A stretch of 64,000 nucleotides of DNA, taken from NCBI GenBank assembly GCA_023954475.1, contig JAMLHW010000004.1:348340-412339 (forward strand). Direction: 5' to 3'. The translations under genes and the position numbers were made by a program. The stretch comes from Anaerolineae bacterium. Lineage in GTDB: Bacteria; Chloroflexota; Anaerolineae; Promineifilales; Promineifilaceae. Under the pieces are notes generated by a model. It was not told where the DNA came from, searched no databases, and saw nothing but the letters and a program-made list of their open reading frames with translations. Of this stretch, positions 27,742 to 37,589 are shown in pieces (position 1 is the stretch's first letter; every line of letters begins with the position of its first letter).

Positions 27742-29802
27742 ATGCAGACTGTTCGTAAAACAATCAATCGCCGGCAGGCACCGCTTATTTTCCTGGTTGC
27801 GGCCATACTCATTGGGATTGCATTACTCTATCCGCTGTCGGTGAGTAGTAGCACACCGCCAACGGCAACAGAGGCCATCACACTGTCACTTATCGGCCGA
27901 TACAATCCTGAAATATACGACGACACGGGCGGTGCTGAAATCGTCGCTTTTGATCCCGTATCAATGCGCCTGTTTGTCGTCAATGCAATTGACCAGACAG
28001 TTGACATACTCGATGCGTCTGATCCGACCAATCCAACACTTGTCGATCAAATTGACGTGACACCTTACGGCAATGCAGCGAACAGTGTCGCCGTCAGTGG
28101 CGGCGTCGTCGCAGCAGCCGTTGAAGCCGATCCCAAGCAGGATCCAGGCAAGCTCGTCTTCTTCGATAGCAGCGGCACGTTCCTCAATCAACTGACTGTC
28201 GGGGCACTACCAGACATGGTCACATTCTCACCGGACGGAAACACCGCCCTCGTAGCCAATGAAGGTGAGCCGGATGATGACTACGTCGTCGATCCGGAAG
28301 GGTCGGTCAGCATTGTCGATGTGTCCGGCGGCGTCATTGGCTTGACCGATGCCGATGTCGTTACCATTGATTTCACTGATTTCAACGTCGGCGGGCCACG
28401 CGAAGGTGAACTCGATCCCGGTATTCGCATCTTTGGACCCGGCGCGACAGTCGCGCAAGACCTGGAACCGGAATACATCGCCGTTTCGGCCGATTCCCAA
28501 ACCGCCTGGGTCACGCTGCAAGAAAACAACGGAATGGCAATCATCGACATCCCGACTGCCTACATCGAGGCAATTGTAGCCTTCGGGACAAAAGACCATA
28601 ATTTGCCCGAAAACGCGCTCGATGCCAGCGACAAAGACGACATGATCCATATCACGAACTGGCCTACAAACGGCATGTATCAACCCGATGCGATTGCCGC
28701 CTATGCCTGTGGTGCGACCACCTGTCTAGTCACGGCGAACGAAGGGGATGCACGCGATTACGACGGTTATAGCGAAGAAACCTCAGTCGAGGACGTCGTG
28801 CTCGATCCGACAGTTTTTCCCGACCGCGATACGTTGCAGTTGGAAGAAAACCTGGGTCGTCTGAACATTACCAGCGCCAACGGCATGGCCCCCGACGGCG
28901 AATACGAGGCACTCTACAGTTTTGGGGCGCGGTCCCTGTCGATTTGGGCAGCGGACGGCGTACAAATCTACGACAGCGCCGATGATCTCGAGCAGATCAC
29001 GGCGGATGAATTGCCGGATAACTTCAACGCCAACGAAGACGATCCGGAGTTTGACAAGCGTAGCGACAACAAAGGGCCAGAACCCGAAGGCGTTACGACG
29101 GGCAGCATCGGCGGACATATCTACGCCTTTGTCGGCCTGGAGCGCATCGGGGGTGTCATCGTCTATGATGTGACCGATCCCAATGCGCCGAGCTACACGA
29201 CGTATATCAATACGCGCAATTTCGACGGCAACATGGACGACGGGACCGCCGGGGATCTCGGTCCTGAAGGGTTGATTTATATCGATCCATCTGACAGCCC
29301 TAACGGAAAATCTCTGCTCGTAGTCGCCTATGAGGTGAGTAACACAACGTCCATCTATCAGATTGACGTGGGCAACCCGACGGTGGTTGAATTGGCAGCG
29401 TTTGACGGTGTGTACAACGCGGCAAATGGCGCCGTGTCACTCAGTTGGAGCACATCGGCCGAAATTGGTAACGCCGGCTTCAATATTTACCGCATCGCCG
29501 CCGGCGGTGTTGAAACGCAACTCAACAGCGAGCTTATCGCGTCACAAAGCGCGTCGAGCGGGGCCGATTACAGTTTCGTCGATTATCCACCTTCGGGCAC
29601 ATGGCAATACGCGGTTGAAGATATCGCCACCAATGGCGAAGCGACGCGCCATCCCGCGATTACGGTGCTTGCGCAAGCACCGACATCGGCAAATCTGACG
29701 AGCTTCTCCGGTAGCAATGCATCGCCAATTGCGCTTTTGTCACTCCTCGCAGTTTTGCTGATCGGCATAGCCCTGAAAGCCAAACGGCGCATCGCGTCGT
29801 AA
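27742..29802 (+). CDS. Choice-of-anchor I family secreted protein (phosphatase/phytase-like propeller)
   Basis: A 686-residue surface protein: signal segment at 15-37, a seven-bladed propeller-like domain (about 50-540), a 90-residue Fn3-like domain, and a C-terminal membrane helix followed by KAKRRIAS. Typical choice-of-anchor I wording is present: NSVAVSGGVVAAAVEA, FSPDGNTALVANEGEP, CLVTANEGDARDYDGY and GPEPEGVTTG. The family occurs with alkaline phosphatases and is rich in Asp/Glu sites that may bind metal. Its Pho-type promoter supports a role in scavenging phosphate from extracellular esters; activity itself is inferred. A hairpin terminator follows. Confidence 0.85.
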   Translation: MQTVRKTINRRQAPLIFLVAAILIGIALLYPLSVSSSTPPTATEAITLSLIGRYNPEIYDDTGGAEIVAFDPVSMRLFVVNAIDQTVDILDASDPTNPTLVDQIDVTPYGNAANSVAVSGGVVAAAVEADPKQDPGKLVFFDSSGTFLNQLTVGALPDMVTFSPDGNTALVANEGEPDDDYVVDPEGSVSIVDVSGGVIGLTDADVVTIDFTDFNVGGPREGELDPGIRIFGPGATVAQDLEPEYIAVSADSQTAWVTLQENNGMAIIDIPTAYIEAIVAFGTKDHNLPENALDASDKDDMIHITNWPTNGMYQPDAIAAYACGATTCLVTANEGDARDYDGYSEETSVEDVVLDPTVFPDRDTLQLEENLGRLNITSANGMAPDGEYEALYSFGARSLSIWAADGVQIYDSADDLEQITADELPDNFNANEDDPEFDKRSDNKGPEPEGVTTGSIGGHIYAFVGLERIGGVIVYDVTDPNAPSYTTYINTRNFDGNMDDGTAGDLGPEGLIYIDPSDSPNGKSLLVVAYEVSNTTSIYQIDVGNPTVVELAAFDGVYNAANGAVSLSWSTSAEIGNAGFNIYRIAAGGVETQLNSELIASQSASSGADYSFVDYPPSGTWQYAVEDIATNGEATRHPAITVLAQAPTSANLTSFSGSNASPIALLSLLAVLLIGIALKAKRRIAS

Positions 29803-29824
29803 CCGCAAAGCATTCTCAATTTCT

Positions 29825-29862
29825 AAGAGGGTGACTGTATTCTAGCAGCCGCCCTCTTTTTC
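29825..29862 (+). terminator. Rho-independent terminator
   Basis: Stem AAGAGGG/CCCTCTT (29825-29831 with 29852-29858), an inner CTG/CAG pair and a T run directly after. It ends the choice-of-anchor I transcript. Confidence 0.7.
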
Positions 29863-29952
29863 GTTGCCTGAATTGTTTTTCCGCCAGACGATAGTTGCTC
29901 AATGTTGTTCGCATCCATCAATACAACCGAAAATCCACTCGCGCCGAGATTG

Positions 29953-30005
29953 TTACATGCTGTTAACAAAGCCTTGACCATTTGTTAAATCAATCGTGCT
30001 ACGCT
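29953..30005 (+). promoter_or_regulatory. Predicted Pho-regulated promoter 2
   Basis: Hexamers TTACAT, TTAACA, TTGACC and TTAAAT start at 29953, 29963, 29974 and 29985 (spacings 10, 11, 11). Nine bases later comes TACGCT (30000-30005) as -10 box. The predicted transcript start coincides with the ATG at 30013, so this mRNA may be leaderless. Confidence 0.72.
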
Positions 30006-30012
30006 TTACAGC

Positions 30013-31467
30013 ATGAAACAAAATAGACAGATAAAAAACACAAAATCCACATGGATGGTCCAACTGGCCAACCACTACCGTGCTGCCCGTACCCGCTTTC
30101 CAGAGGAAAAACTCCTCGTCAGCTTCGACATTGACGGCACGATAATCGACTTGCGTCATATGGTCGTTTACGTCTTGCAAGCTTATGATCGCCATTACCA
30201 GACGAACTGGTTCCATGCCCTGCAACCGGAAGATATCGACTTTCACGAAAATCAGGTCAGCCTTCTGCTGAAAACACTCGACGTACCGCTTGACGAGCGC
30301 TCGCGCATTTTAACCTGGTATTTCGATACGCGATGGTCAAAAGAAGCGATTATTGAATCGCATCGGCCGTTTCGCGGTGTACTCGAATTGATTCGCTGGT
30401 TGCAACTCCAGCCCAATACGTTTGTCGGCCTGAACACAGGTCGGCCGGAATCGCTGCGTTTCGATACGTTGCAATCTCTAAACCAACTGGGGCAGGAATA
30501 TCGCGTTCAGTTCACCACAAGTTTGCTTAAGATGAACCCATACGGATGGGAATATGTGCCGCGTTCAAAAGCTGTAGCGACAAAGGCGTTTCGCGACGAA
30601 GGGTATCGCATTGTGGCCGCCATCGACAACGAGCCGCAAAGCTTGCAGGCCATCGCATCGGCCGATGTCGATAGCGAGATATTGCTGCTCCATGCCGACA
30701 CGTTGTTTGAAACGCATCGGAGTGCGCTGCCTGCACGCACAGTCGTTGGCCGCAGCTACGATGTTTCTGCTTTTGTCCAAAAACGTTCCCTACCGCAACA
30801 CGTGCAGTTTGTCTGGCAGCGTGTCGACAGCCGCGCCAAATTGGAGCGATTCATGCAAGCCGACATTCACTGGGCAGAAGTGCCGATTTACCGCGATCCA
30901 TACACGCAGCAGTTGGCTGTCAATGTCGGCGAGAGCGATTTGACGCTTGACGCAGTGCTGGCAGCTTTCAATTCGGCCGAACGCGGCATCAATCTCAAGC
31001 TGCACGACACAGGTCTTTACATCGATCAGATTCTTGAACTTTGTGACAAACATGCTATTGCCGACAACAATCTGTGGTTCAGTGGCGATATCGGCATGCT
31101 GAAGGAACGCGATTTTCGTGTGTTAGCCACGCGGCGGCTCGGCGCGATTGTTCAGGTCAACATCGATCCGTTGGCATCCTTGATTTGGAGTGCGCCCCAG
31201 CACGCAAAGCTCCTGCTCGAAGCGTTTGTCTCTTGGGGTGTCACCCGCTTCTCGCTTGGCTGGCATGTCGAGCACAGGAAAAATGTCCTCAAACAATTCG
31301 AACACTGGGATTTCGACATCAACATTCACGATGTCGACACCATGGAGGCTTTCTTGCGTGCTGCTTTGTTGTTGCCGACTTCGATTACGTCCGATTTCAG
31401 TGTGAACGGCATTTCGGCCGAAAACGAACATGATGCCGCATCGATTATTCCCCTCACCTTTGCCTAA
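30013..31467 (+). CDS. HAD-like phosphatase domain fused to phosphodiesterase-like domain
   Basis: A 484-residue cytoplasmic protein with two parts. Residues 30-250 are a HAD-superfamily domain with the nucleophile motif FDIDGT (D39, D41), a GLNTGRPESL step matching motif II and AAIDNEPQSL near motif IV. Residues about 275-465 look like a small TIM barrel of the glycerophosphodiesterase/DUF2181 kind (ADIHWAEVPIYRD, ESDLTLDAVLAAFNSAERG, INLKLHD, RFSLGWHVEH). The second assignment is tentative. The gene has its own Pho-type promoter and is followed 17 bases later by surE, suggesting a role in breaking down organic phosphates under phosphate limitation. No Shine-Dalgarno is seen, consistent with a leaderless transcript. 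Confidence 0.7.
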   Translation: MKQNRQIKNTKSTWMVQLANHYRAARTRFPEEKLLVSFDIDGTIIDLRHMVVYVLQAYDRHYQTNWFHALQPEDIDFHENQVSLLLKTLDVPLDERSRILTWYFDTRWSKEAIIESHRPFRGVLELIRWLQLQPNTFVGLNTGRPESLRFDTLQSLNQLGQEYRVQFTTSLLKMNPYGWEYVPRSKAVATKAFRDEGYRIVAAIDNEPQSLQAIASADVDSEILLLHADTLFETHRSALPARTVVGRSYDVSAFVQKRSLPQHVQFVWQRVDSRAKLERFMQADIHWAEVPIYRDPYTQQLAVNVGESDLTLDAVLAAFNSAERGINLKLHDTGLYIDQILELCDKHAIADNNLWFSGDIGMLKERDFRVLATRRLGAIVQVNIDPLASLIWSAPQHAKLLLEAFVSWGVTRFSLGWHVEHRKNVLKQFEHWDFDINIHDVDTMEAFLRAALLLPTSITSDFSVNGISAENEHDAASIIPLTFA

Positions 31468-31484
31468 ACTATGTTGGAGAACCC

Positions 31485-32324
31485 ATGCACATACTCGTAA
31501 CTAACGATGACGGCGTCAATGCCCCGGGATTGCTGGCACTGGCACAGGCGATGCGACAATATGGCACGATTACCGTTCTTGCACCCGATCGAAACTGGTC
31601 TGGTGGCGGACACGTCAAGACGTTGCATCGCCCACTGCACGTTAAGGAAACGCGCCTCGCCGATGGGACATTGGCGTTGGCAGCCGACGGTGCGCCATCC
31701 GATTGTGTCGCACTGGCAACACTTGGAATCGTGAAAGAAAAGATCGATCTCGTCGTGTCCGGCATCAATCCCTACGGCAACATGGGCCACGATGTCACGT
31801 ATTCCGGGACGGTTATAGCAGCCATGGAGGCGGTGATTTCCAGTACATCGGGCATCGCTTTTTCGCTGGCGGGCAATGAGCATCACGATCACTTTCACTA
31901 TGAAACAGCAGCTTATGTTGCGGGTATCATAATCGGCCGAATCATTGCCAAGGGATTCTTGCTGCCCGATTTATTGCTCAACGTCAACGTACCCAATCTA
32001 CCAATTGAGAAGTTGTGCGGGATACGCATTACCAAGCAGGGCATGCGCGTCTACAACTCCCAACGCGACAAGCGGCTCGATCCACGCAACGCACCGTATT
32101 ACTGGATCGGTGGCGATGTACCCTCTGGAATTCCCGACGAAGGCACTGACTTTGGCATGGTTGCAGCCGGTTTTGTGTCCATAACACCGCTGGACCTCGA
32201 TTTAACCGATTATCGCCGTAGACAGGTGCTCTCTGCCTGGGACTGGGCAGACCCCATTACTGCCGACAACCCTCCTGAAAATGAACACAGCCCCACAGAA
32301 CCCGTGCACAGTTTTTCAGATTGA
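31485..32324 (+). CDS. surE: 5'/3'-nucleotidase SurE
   Basis: A 279-residue SurE: N-terminal metal-binding ILVTNDDG (Asp-Asp), the loop PDRNWSGGG, ADGAPSDCV, and SGINPYGNMGHDVTYSGTV with the catalytic Asn. SurE dephosphorylates nucleoside monophosphates and polyphosphate. It is longer at the C-terminus than the E. coli form (253). It sits in the Pho cluster between the HAD fusion and phoU, in line with phosphate recycling. Spacing to neighbours is 17 and 36 bases, so it is probably cotranscribed. Confidence 0.95.
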   Translation: MHILVTNDDGVNAPGLLALAQAMRQYGTITVLAPDRNWSGGGHVKTLHRPLHVKETRLADGTLALAADGAPSDCVALATLGIVKEKIDLVVSGINPYGNMGHDVTYSGTVIAAMEAVISSTSGIAFSLAGNEHHDHFHYETAAYVAGIIIGRIIAKGFLLPDLLLNVNVPNLPIEKLCGIRITKQGMRVYNSQRDKRLDPRNAPYYWIGGDVPSGIPDEGTDFGMVAAGFVSITPLDLDLTDYRRRQVLSAWDWADPITADNPPENEHSPTEPVHSFSD

Positions 32325-32360
32325 ACGCTTCCTGAAGACACAGCACAACCGGTACTGCTT

Positions 32361-33083
32361 ATGACAAGAAAGTTTTTTGAGCGCAAACTATACCGACTCG
32401 AAGTCAATACATTAGCATTGGGCAGCATTGCCACAACAGCGATTAACGCAAGTGTGACAGCGTTGGCACAACGAGACATCATTCGTGCGCAGCAAATTGT
32501 TGCCAATGACTGGGTAATCAATGCCGCGCGCTTCGAGTTGGAAACGGACTGCCTTAAACTGATCGCCACACAACAACCGCGTGCAAGCGATCTGCGCAGA
32601 ATCCTCGCCATCATCGGCATCGCGATAGAACTGGAACGTATTTGCGATTACGCGAAAAGTATTGCAAAAATCAATATCGCATTGGCTGACGAGACGCTGA
32701 TCAAGCCATTAGTCGATATTCCACAAATGGCAGCCACAGCCACGGCGATGTTACAACAAGCTTTGATTGCTTTTTCACAACGGGACGCACCGCTCGCGCG
32801 CCGTATCCCGAAGGAAGATGATGAGGTCGATGCGCTGTATCTGCAGGTTTACCGCGAGTTGATGACTTACGTGATTGCCAATCCGGCTCACATCGAACAG
32901 AGTAATTATCTGCTCTGGGTAGCACACAATCTGGAGCGTGCGGCCGATCGCGTCACCAACATCTGTGAACGTGTCATTTTCATGGTGACAGGCGAGCTGA
33001 TGGAGTTGGAAGATAATCATTGGCGACCGGTTCCGTCACTAAATTACGCCAGGACGGCCCATCTGAATAATTCGGCCGATTGA
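32361..33083 (+). CDS. phoU: PhoU-family phosphate signalling protein (first copy)
   Basis: A 240-residue all-helical protein with two PhoU repeats, each with the metal-binding E/D-x3-D type sequence (ELERICDYAKSIAK and NLERAADRVTNICERV). PhoU links the Pst transporter to the PhoR/PhoB system and represses it when phosphate is plentiful. It is one of two paralogues here; the other is at 38420. It ends NNSAD at a TCGGCCGA copy and is followed by the pst promoter. Confidence 0.93.
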   Translation: MTRKFFERKLYRLEVNTLALGSIATTAINASVTALAQRDIIRAQQIVANDWVINAARFELETDCLKLIATQQPRASDLRRILAIIGIAIELERICDYAKSIAKINIALADETLIKPLVDIPQMAATATAMLQQALIAFSQRDAPLARRIPKEDDEVDALYLQVYRELMTYVIANPAHIEQSNYLLWVAHNLERAADRVTNICERVIFMVTGELMELEDNHWRPVPSLNYARTAHLNNSAD

Positions 33084-33140
33084 CGACTTTTGCTCCACTT
33101 TCCGTGCCCACTCCCCCCAAATAGCCACATTTCCGATGAG

Positions 33141-33216
33141 TTAACTTCCCGTTAACAGAATGTTACAACAACCTTAACACGTTCTTGAACAATTGTTAAA
33201 CAGCATGTGTTATGCT
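33141..33216 (+). promoter_or_regulatory. Predicted Pho-regulated promoter 3 (pst operon)
   Basis: Six hexamers (TTAACT, TTAACA, TTACAA, TTAACA, TTGAAC, TTAAAC) start at 33141, 33152, 33163, 33174, 33185 and 33196, exactly 11 bp apart. Nine bases after the last is TATGCT (33211-33216). This is the clearest of the three boxes and lies about 90 bases before pstS. Confidence 0.82.
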
Positions 33217-33308
33217 CACGTTTGTGAATCACGACACAATCAAATCGTGTTCACACCAATCAATTTGAAACAGATAACCTTAAGTCGAAGGGAGTTTACA
33301 AACAAATC

Positions 33309-34340
33309 ATGAAGAAGTTGACCGTATTGCTCGTTGCCTTGCTCGCGATTCTCCTCGTCGCATGTGGCTCAGATGAGCCGGAAACAGTAGAAGTACCAGT
33401 CGAAATCGGCGGCGGAGCAAATAGCGAAGCTGACACCGCTGCAGATGACGAAACCGATCTGGGCGTAACCGAATCCATGGACGAAATGCCAATGGTCGAT
33501 CCGTTGAACGTCACCGGAGACATTATCGAAGCCGGCAGTTCAACTGTATTTCCGCTGGCCGAAGCCATTGCTGAACGCTTCATCGATGAAGGCTACAGTG
33601 GCAACATCACCATCGACAGCATCGGCTCCGGTGCCGGTTTCTCCCGCTTCTGCGAAGCCGGCGAAACTGACATTGCCAATGCCAGTCGCCCAATCCGCGA
33701 CAGCGAAGTGGAAAGCTGCCAGGCGATTGACCGCGACCCGATTGAGTTCCGCGTCGGCACGGATGCGCTCGCCGTCGTCGTCAGCAGCGACAATGACTTT
33801 GTCGATGACGTGACTTTCGCGGAATTGCAGGCAATCTTCTCCACCGCCGAAAATTGGTCTGATGTGCGCAGTGAATGGCCGGACGAGCCGATTCAACTGT
33901 ACATTCCCGGTACCGACAGCGGTACTTTCGACTACTTCGTCGAGGAAGTGTTCGAAGAAGACCCGGAACCGATGTTGTCCGCCGACCCGCAGATGTCTGA
34001 AGACGACAACGTCCTCGTGCAGGGTGTCAGCGCCAGCCCGTACGCGATTGGTTTCTTCGGCTACGCCTACTACCAGGAAAACCAGGACATCCTGCAGGCG
34101 CTTTCGATTGAAGGGGTCGAGCCTTCGGCCGAATCGGTCGACAACAATACCTACCCGCTGGCTCGCCCGCTTTTCATCTACAGCGATTGCAGCGTGATGA
34201 ATGATAAGCCACAAGTTAACGACTACATCAACTACTTCCTGACCAATGTCAACGAAGTTATCAACGAAGTCGGCTACTTCCCGGCTAGCGACGACGCGCT
34301 CAATCAGGCAAGAGACAGTTGGCTCAATTGCAACAACTAA
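33309..34340 (+). CDS. pstS: Phosphate-binding lipoprotein PstS
   Basis: A 343-residue phosphate-binding protein, with signal peptide and lipobox LVAC (Cys 19), acidic linker to about residue 65, then the two PstS lobes. Phosphate-contact loops are visible: AGSSTVFPL (75-83), GSGAG (106-110), TDIANASRP (120-128) and GTDSGTFDYF (201-210). The C-terminal half has SPYAIGFFGYAYY and DKPQVNDYINYFL. It delivers phosphate to PstCAB. Expressed from Pho promoter 3 and separated from pstC by a hairpin likely to keep its level above the permease genes. A related but rearranged copy is embedded in pstA. Confidence 0.96.
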   Translation: MKKLTVLLVALLAILLVACGSDEPETVEVPVEIGGGANSEADTAADDETDLGVTESMDEMPMVDPLNVTGDIIEAGSSTVFPLAEAIAERFIDEGYSGNITIDSIGSGAGFSRFCEAGETDIANASRPIRDSEVESCQAIDRDPIEFRVGTDALAVVVSSDNDFVDDVTFAELQAIFSTAENWSDVRSEWPDEPIQLYIPGTDSGTFDYFVEEVFEEDPEPMLSADPQMSEDDNVLVQGVSASPYAIGFFGYAYYQENQDILQALSIEGVEPSAESVDNNTYPLARPLFIYSDCSVMNDKPQVNDYINYFLTNVNEVINEVGYFPASDDALNQARDSWLNCNN

Positions 34341-34373
34341 TTTGAAAGCAGCTATCGCTGTGTTTTGATCAGA

Positions 34374-34404
34374 GAAACCGGGTTTCTTTCGGGAACCCGG
34401 TTTC
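34374..34404 (+). terminator. Hairpin, copy 3 of the ACCGGGT repeat, between pstS and pstC
   Basis: Inverted repeat with 11-bp arms (GAAACCGGGTT and complement, 34374-34384 with 34394-34404) and a 9-base loop. There is no long T run, so it may be an attenuator or 3'-end stabiliser that favours pstS over the downstream genes. Confidence 0.62.
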
Positions 34405-34431
34405 ACCTTTCCTACGAACTGGAGGAGCTTC

Positions 34432-35373
34432 ATGGCTAGCGAAGCGCCATTAGCACCCACGACACGTGTCGATACAAGCGCACTCGACAAAAAACCACGC
34501 GCCCGAGAGACAATTATTCAGGCTCTCCTGTTTATTGCCGGTGCCATCTCAATTCTGACGACAGTCGGTATCGTCTATGTACTGGTTTCACAGGCATGGC
34601 TCTTTTTTAGCGACCAACAAGTCAACATTGTTGAGTTCTTCACCGGCACGACGTGGCAACCGCGTATCGGCCGATTCGGAGTATGGCCGTTGCTCAGTGC
34701 CACATTGATGATTACCACTATCGCCATGTTCGTCGCCCTACCGGCCGGTCTCGGCACGGCGATCTATCTCAGCGAATATGCTGCGCCGCGCACCCGCGCC
34801 CGCCTCAAACCGATTCTCGAAATTCTGGCCGGAATCCCTACTGTCGTCTACGGCTTTTTCGCGTTGACCTTCATGACACCCCTGCTGCAATCGATTTTTG
34901 GTCCCCAGGTGCAAGTATTCAACACCCTGTCAGCCGGTATCGTCGTTGGCATTTTGATCATCCCGATGGTCGGTTCGATGAGTGAAGACGCGTTGCAGGC
35001 CGTGCCGGACTCATTGCGGCAGGCGGCCTATGGTATCGGTGCAACAAAACTGGAAACGTCACTGCGCATTGTCGTCCCTGCGGCGATCTCCGGTATTGCG
35101 GCTGCGGTTGTGGTAGCAATTTCACGCGCGATTGGCGAGACGATGGTTGTGACGATTGCTGCTGGTTCCGGGCCTAACTTTACGCTGAATCCATTTGAAG
35201 CGGCCGAAACGCTCACCGGCCACATCGCTCGTATTAGCGGCGGCGATCTTTCCTACGATTCCGTCGATTACAACAGTATCTTTGCACTCGGTCTCCTACT
35301 GTTTGTCATCACGCTGATTCTAAACATGATCAGCCGCCGTATCGTGGCCCGCTTCCGCGAGGTATACGAATAA
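34432..35373 (+). CDS. pstC: Phosphate ABC transporter permease PstC
   Basis: A 313-residue permease of the PstC type with six membrane helices. Characteristic are [37 protein letters not shown], and the EAA loop with [24 protein letters not shown] split over the cytoplasmic turn, followed by [16 protein letters not shown]. Good ribosome site (GGAGGAG) before the ATG. Its stop TAA overlaps the pstA start by one base (TAATG). It pairs with PstA to form the phosphate channel. Confidence 0.95.
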   Translation: MASEAPLAPTTRVDTSALDKKPRARETIIQALLFIAGAISILTTVGIVYVLVSQAWLFFSDQQVNIVEFFTGTTWQPRIGRFGVWPLLSATLMITTIAMFVALPAGLGTAIYLSEYAAPRTRARLKPILEILAGIPTVVYGFFALTFMTPLLQSIFGPQVQVFNTLSAGIVVGILIIPMVGSMSEDALQAVPDSLRQAAYGIGATKLETSLRIVVPAAISGIAAAVVVAISRAIGETMVVTIAAGSGPNFTLNPFEAAETLTGHIARISGGDLSYDSVDYNSIFALGLLLFVITLILNMISRRIVARFREVYE

Positions 35374-37589
35374 TGGCGCAAAACACCACAAACGGCTTCC
35401 CTGAAGGGGATGCACTGCAAAGTCAGATTAGCGGGCGCCATCTGCGCGGCACGATTTGGCGTATCGTTTTTCTAAGCACACTCATTCTCGCCATCATCGT
35501 ACTCATCATCCTGCTCGTGACCATTTTCGTCGATGGATTCGGGCTGGTTGCCGTACAAAACGTGGTTGAACCGGAATCACTTGTCCTCGATTATGTCGAG
35601 ACCGATATGCTCACCGCACCTGACACCATAGCAAGCGAAGATGATAATGAACTGGTCGCAGGTATCGCCGGTGATCCAGACGGTACAGGCTTTTTCGGTT
35701 ATGCATTTTATGCCAACAACAGCGATAAACTGCGACTGGTTTCTATCGAAAACACAATTCCCGATGATACGACGACATCCGATGGAAGCTATCCTCTGAC
35801 GCGACCGCTTGAGCTAATTTCGAGCGCCAGTGTCATTGCAGCCAAACCGCAGGTCGGGCAATTCATTCTCTATTACCTGCAACACGTCAACGAAGAAATT
35901 GAAAACATCGGCTACTTTGCCATTCCAGACGCAGAAATCAGCGAAATCGAATTGGCTGTGATGGAGGCTCTGGGGTTGGATACAAGCGGCAGTGTACCGA
36001 TGATCGATCCGGCTACTGTCTCCGGCAACATCACCATCGCGGGCAGTTCGACGGTTTTCCCGCTCACCGAGCGCATCGCCGAACGGTTCAAAGCGGACGG
36101 CTACGGCGGTGAGATCAATATCGAGAGTATCGGCAGTTCGGCCGGAATCAGAGCGTTCTGTGTCGACGGCAGTATCGACATTGCCAACGCCAGTCGCAAA
36201 ATCCTGCCGGAGGAACGCGCGGCTTGCCGCAGCAATGATCGCGATCCAATAGAATCTCAGGTCGGTACAGACGCCATCGCCGTCGTCGTCAATCCGGCCA
36301 ATACGTTCGCCGATAATCTTTCACTCGAAGAGTTAGGCATCTTGTTCACGACAGCGGCGGTCTGGTCAGATGTAGACGGTAGCTGGCCGGACAATCCGGT
36401 ACATCGTTATATTCCGGGTGCCGATAGTGGGACGCTCGATTTCTTCGCTTCGACTGCATTTGATTTGCGGTTGCAAGATTTGCCGAAGGATGCGCTGGTT
36501 GCCATTCTCGGTGCAGGCATCACGGAAAATGTCGGTCGCCGACTGGAACGGGAACAGCGATTCTACAACAATGCGGTTGTGTTCAATTCGGCCGAAGAAT
36601 GGGTTGCCGTATGCAGTAGCGACGAACCACCGGCCGGCTGCACCAGCGAAGAACGCTCACAAAACAACGTCTACCTGCTGGTACAGGAACGCATCGTTCA
36701 ACCCAAAATCCTGCAAGCATGGCCTCTGACCGAATCGATCTTCAATCGACAGACAATTATCGATGAAGTCGGCGCTACGTATCCCGATGCACGCGTCGAG
36801 TTCCGTTCGTGGCTCAACCGACATTTCTTGAACAGTCCAACATCAAGTCAACCCGAATTGGCCGGATTCCGCACGGCTATTCTCGGCTCAATCTTTGTCA
36901 TCATCATTTGCATTCTTTTCGCCTTGCCGGTCGGCGTCGGTGCCGCCATCTATCTCGAAGAATACGCATCGCAAGACAAATGGTACAACCGCATTATCCA
37001 GACCAACATCTACAATCTCGCCGGTGTGCCGTCAATCATCTACGGTATGCTCGGTCTGGCAATTTTCGTGCGCGCACTGGAACCAATCACCAGTGGTGCT
37101 TTATTCGGCTTTTCGGATGCCGCTACCGCCAATGGGCGCACCATTCTTTCAGCCGGCTTGACATTGGGGCTACTGATATTGCCGATCATCATTATCAACG
37201 GGCAGGAAGCGATTCGCGCTGTCCCCAATTCACTGCGCCAGGCCAGTTATGGACTAGGCGCGACCAAGTGGGACACCGTGCGCTCCCACGTTTTGCCGGG
37301 GGCTATTCCCGGCATTCTCACGGGTAGCATTTTGGCGTTTTCACGCGCCATCGGCGAAACGGCACCACTGATCGTCGTCGGCGCATCGACATTCGTCACC
37401 GTCGATCCGACCGGCCCATTCTCCAAATTCACCGTGATGCCGATTCTGATCTACAACTGGACATCGCGTCCGCAAAAAGAATACCAATATCTGGCGGCGG
37501 CAGGGATTATCATCCTGCTGGTGCTATTGATCATCATGAATTCACTCGCCATCTATCTCCGCAACCGTACGCAAGGCAAACGAGCATGA
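35373..37589 (+). CDS. pstA: PstA permease with an embedded, circularly permuted PstS-like domain
   Basis: At 738 residues this is more than twice the usual PstA length (about 280-300). Helix 1 is at 28-53. Residues about 88-190 match the C-terminal half of PstS ([32 protein letters not shown]). Residues about 208-364 match its N-terminal half ([51 protein letters not shown]), so the halves are in reversed order. Phosphate-contact loops [14 protein letters not shown] and DSGT are kept. A 130-residue linker leads to the normal PstA core (498-733; [34 protein letters not shown] loop). The insert lies in the loop facing outward, so it could act as a tethered binding domain. The gene overlaps pstB by four bases (ATGA). 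Confidence 0.93.
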   Translation: MAQNTTNGFPEGDALQSQISGRHLRGTIWRIVFLSTLILAIIVLIILLVTIFVDGFGLVAVQNVVEPESLVLDYVETDMLTAPDTIASEDDNELVAGIAGDPDGTGFFGYAFYANNSDKLRLVSIENTIPDDTTTSDGSYPLTRPLELISSASVIAAKPQVGQFILYYLQHVNEEIENIGYFAIPDAEISEIELAVMEALGLDTSGSVPMIDPATVSGNITIAGSSTVFPLTERIAERFKADGYGGEINIESIGSSAGIRAFCVDGSIDIANASRKILPEERAACRSNDRDPIESQVGTDAIAVVVNPANTFADNLSLEELGILFTTAAVWSDVDGSWPDNPVHRYIPGADSGTLDFFASTAFDLRLQDLPKDALVAILGAGITENVGRRLEREQRFYNNAVVFNSAEEWVAVCSSDEPPAGCTSEERSQNNVYLLVQERIVQPKILQAWPLTESIFNRQTIIDEVGATYPDARVEFRSWLNRHFLNSPTSSQPELAGFRTAILGSIFVIIICILFALPVGVGAAIYLEEYASQDKWYNRIIQTNIYNLAGVPSIIYGMLGLAIFVRALEPITSGALFGFSDAATANGRTILSAGLTLGLLILPIIIINGQEAIRAVPNSLRQASYGLGATKWDTVRSHVLPGAIPGILTGSILAFSRAIGETAPLIVVGASTFVTVDPTGPFSKFTVMPILIYNWTSRPQKEYQYLAAAGIIILLVLLIIMNSLAIYLRNRTQGKRA

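Noticed and set aside
33540..34490. Minus-strand open frame of 316 codons opposite pstS
   Set aside because: Shadow of pstS codon usage; no family features.
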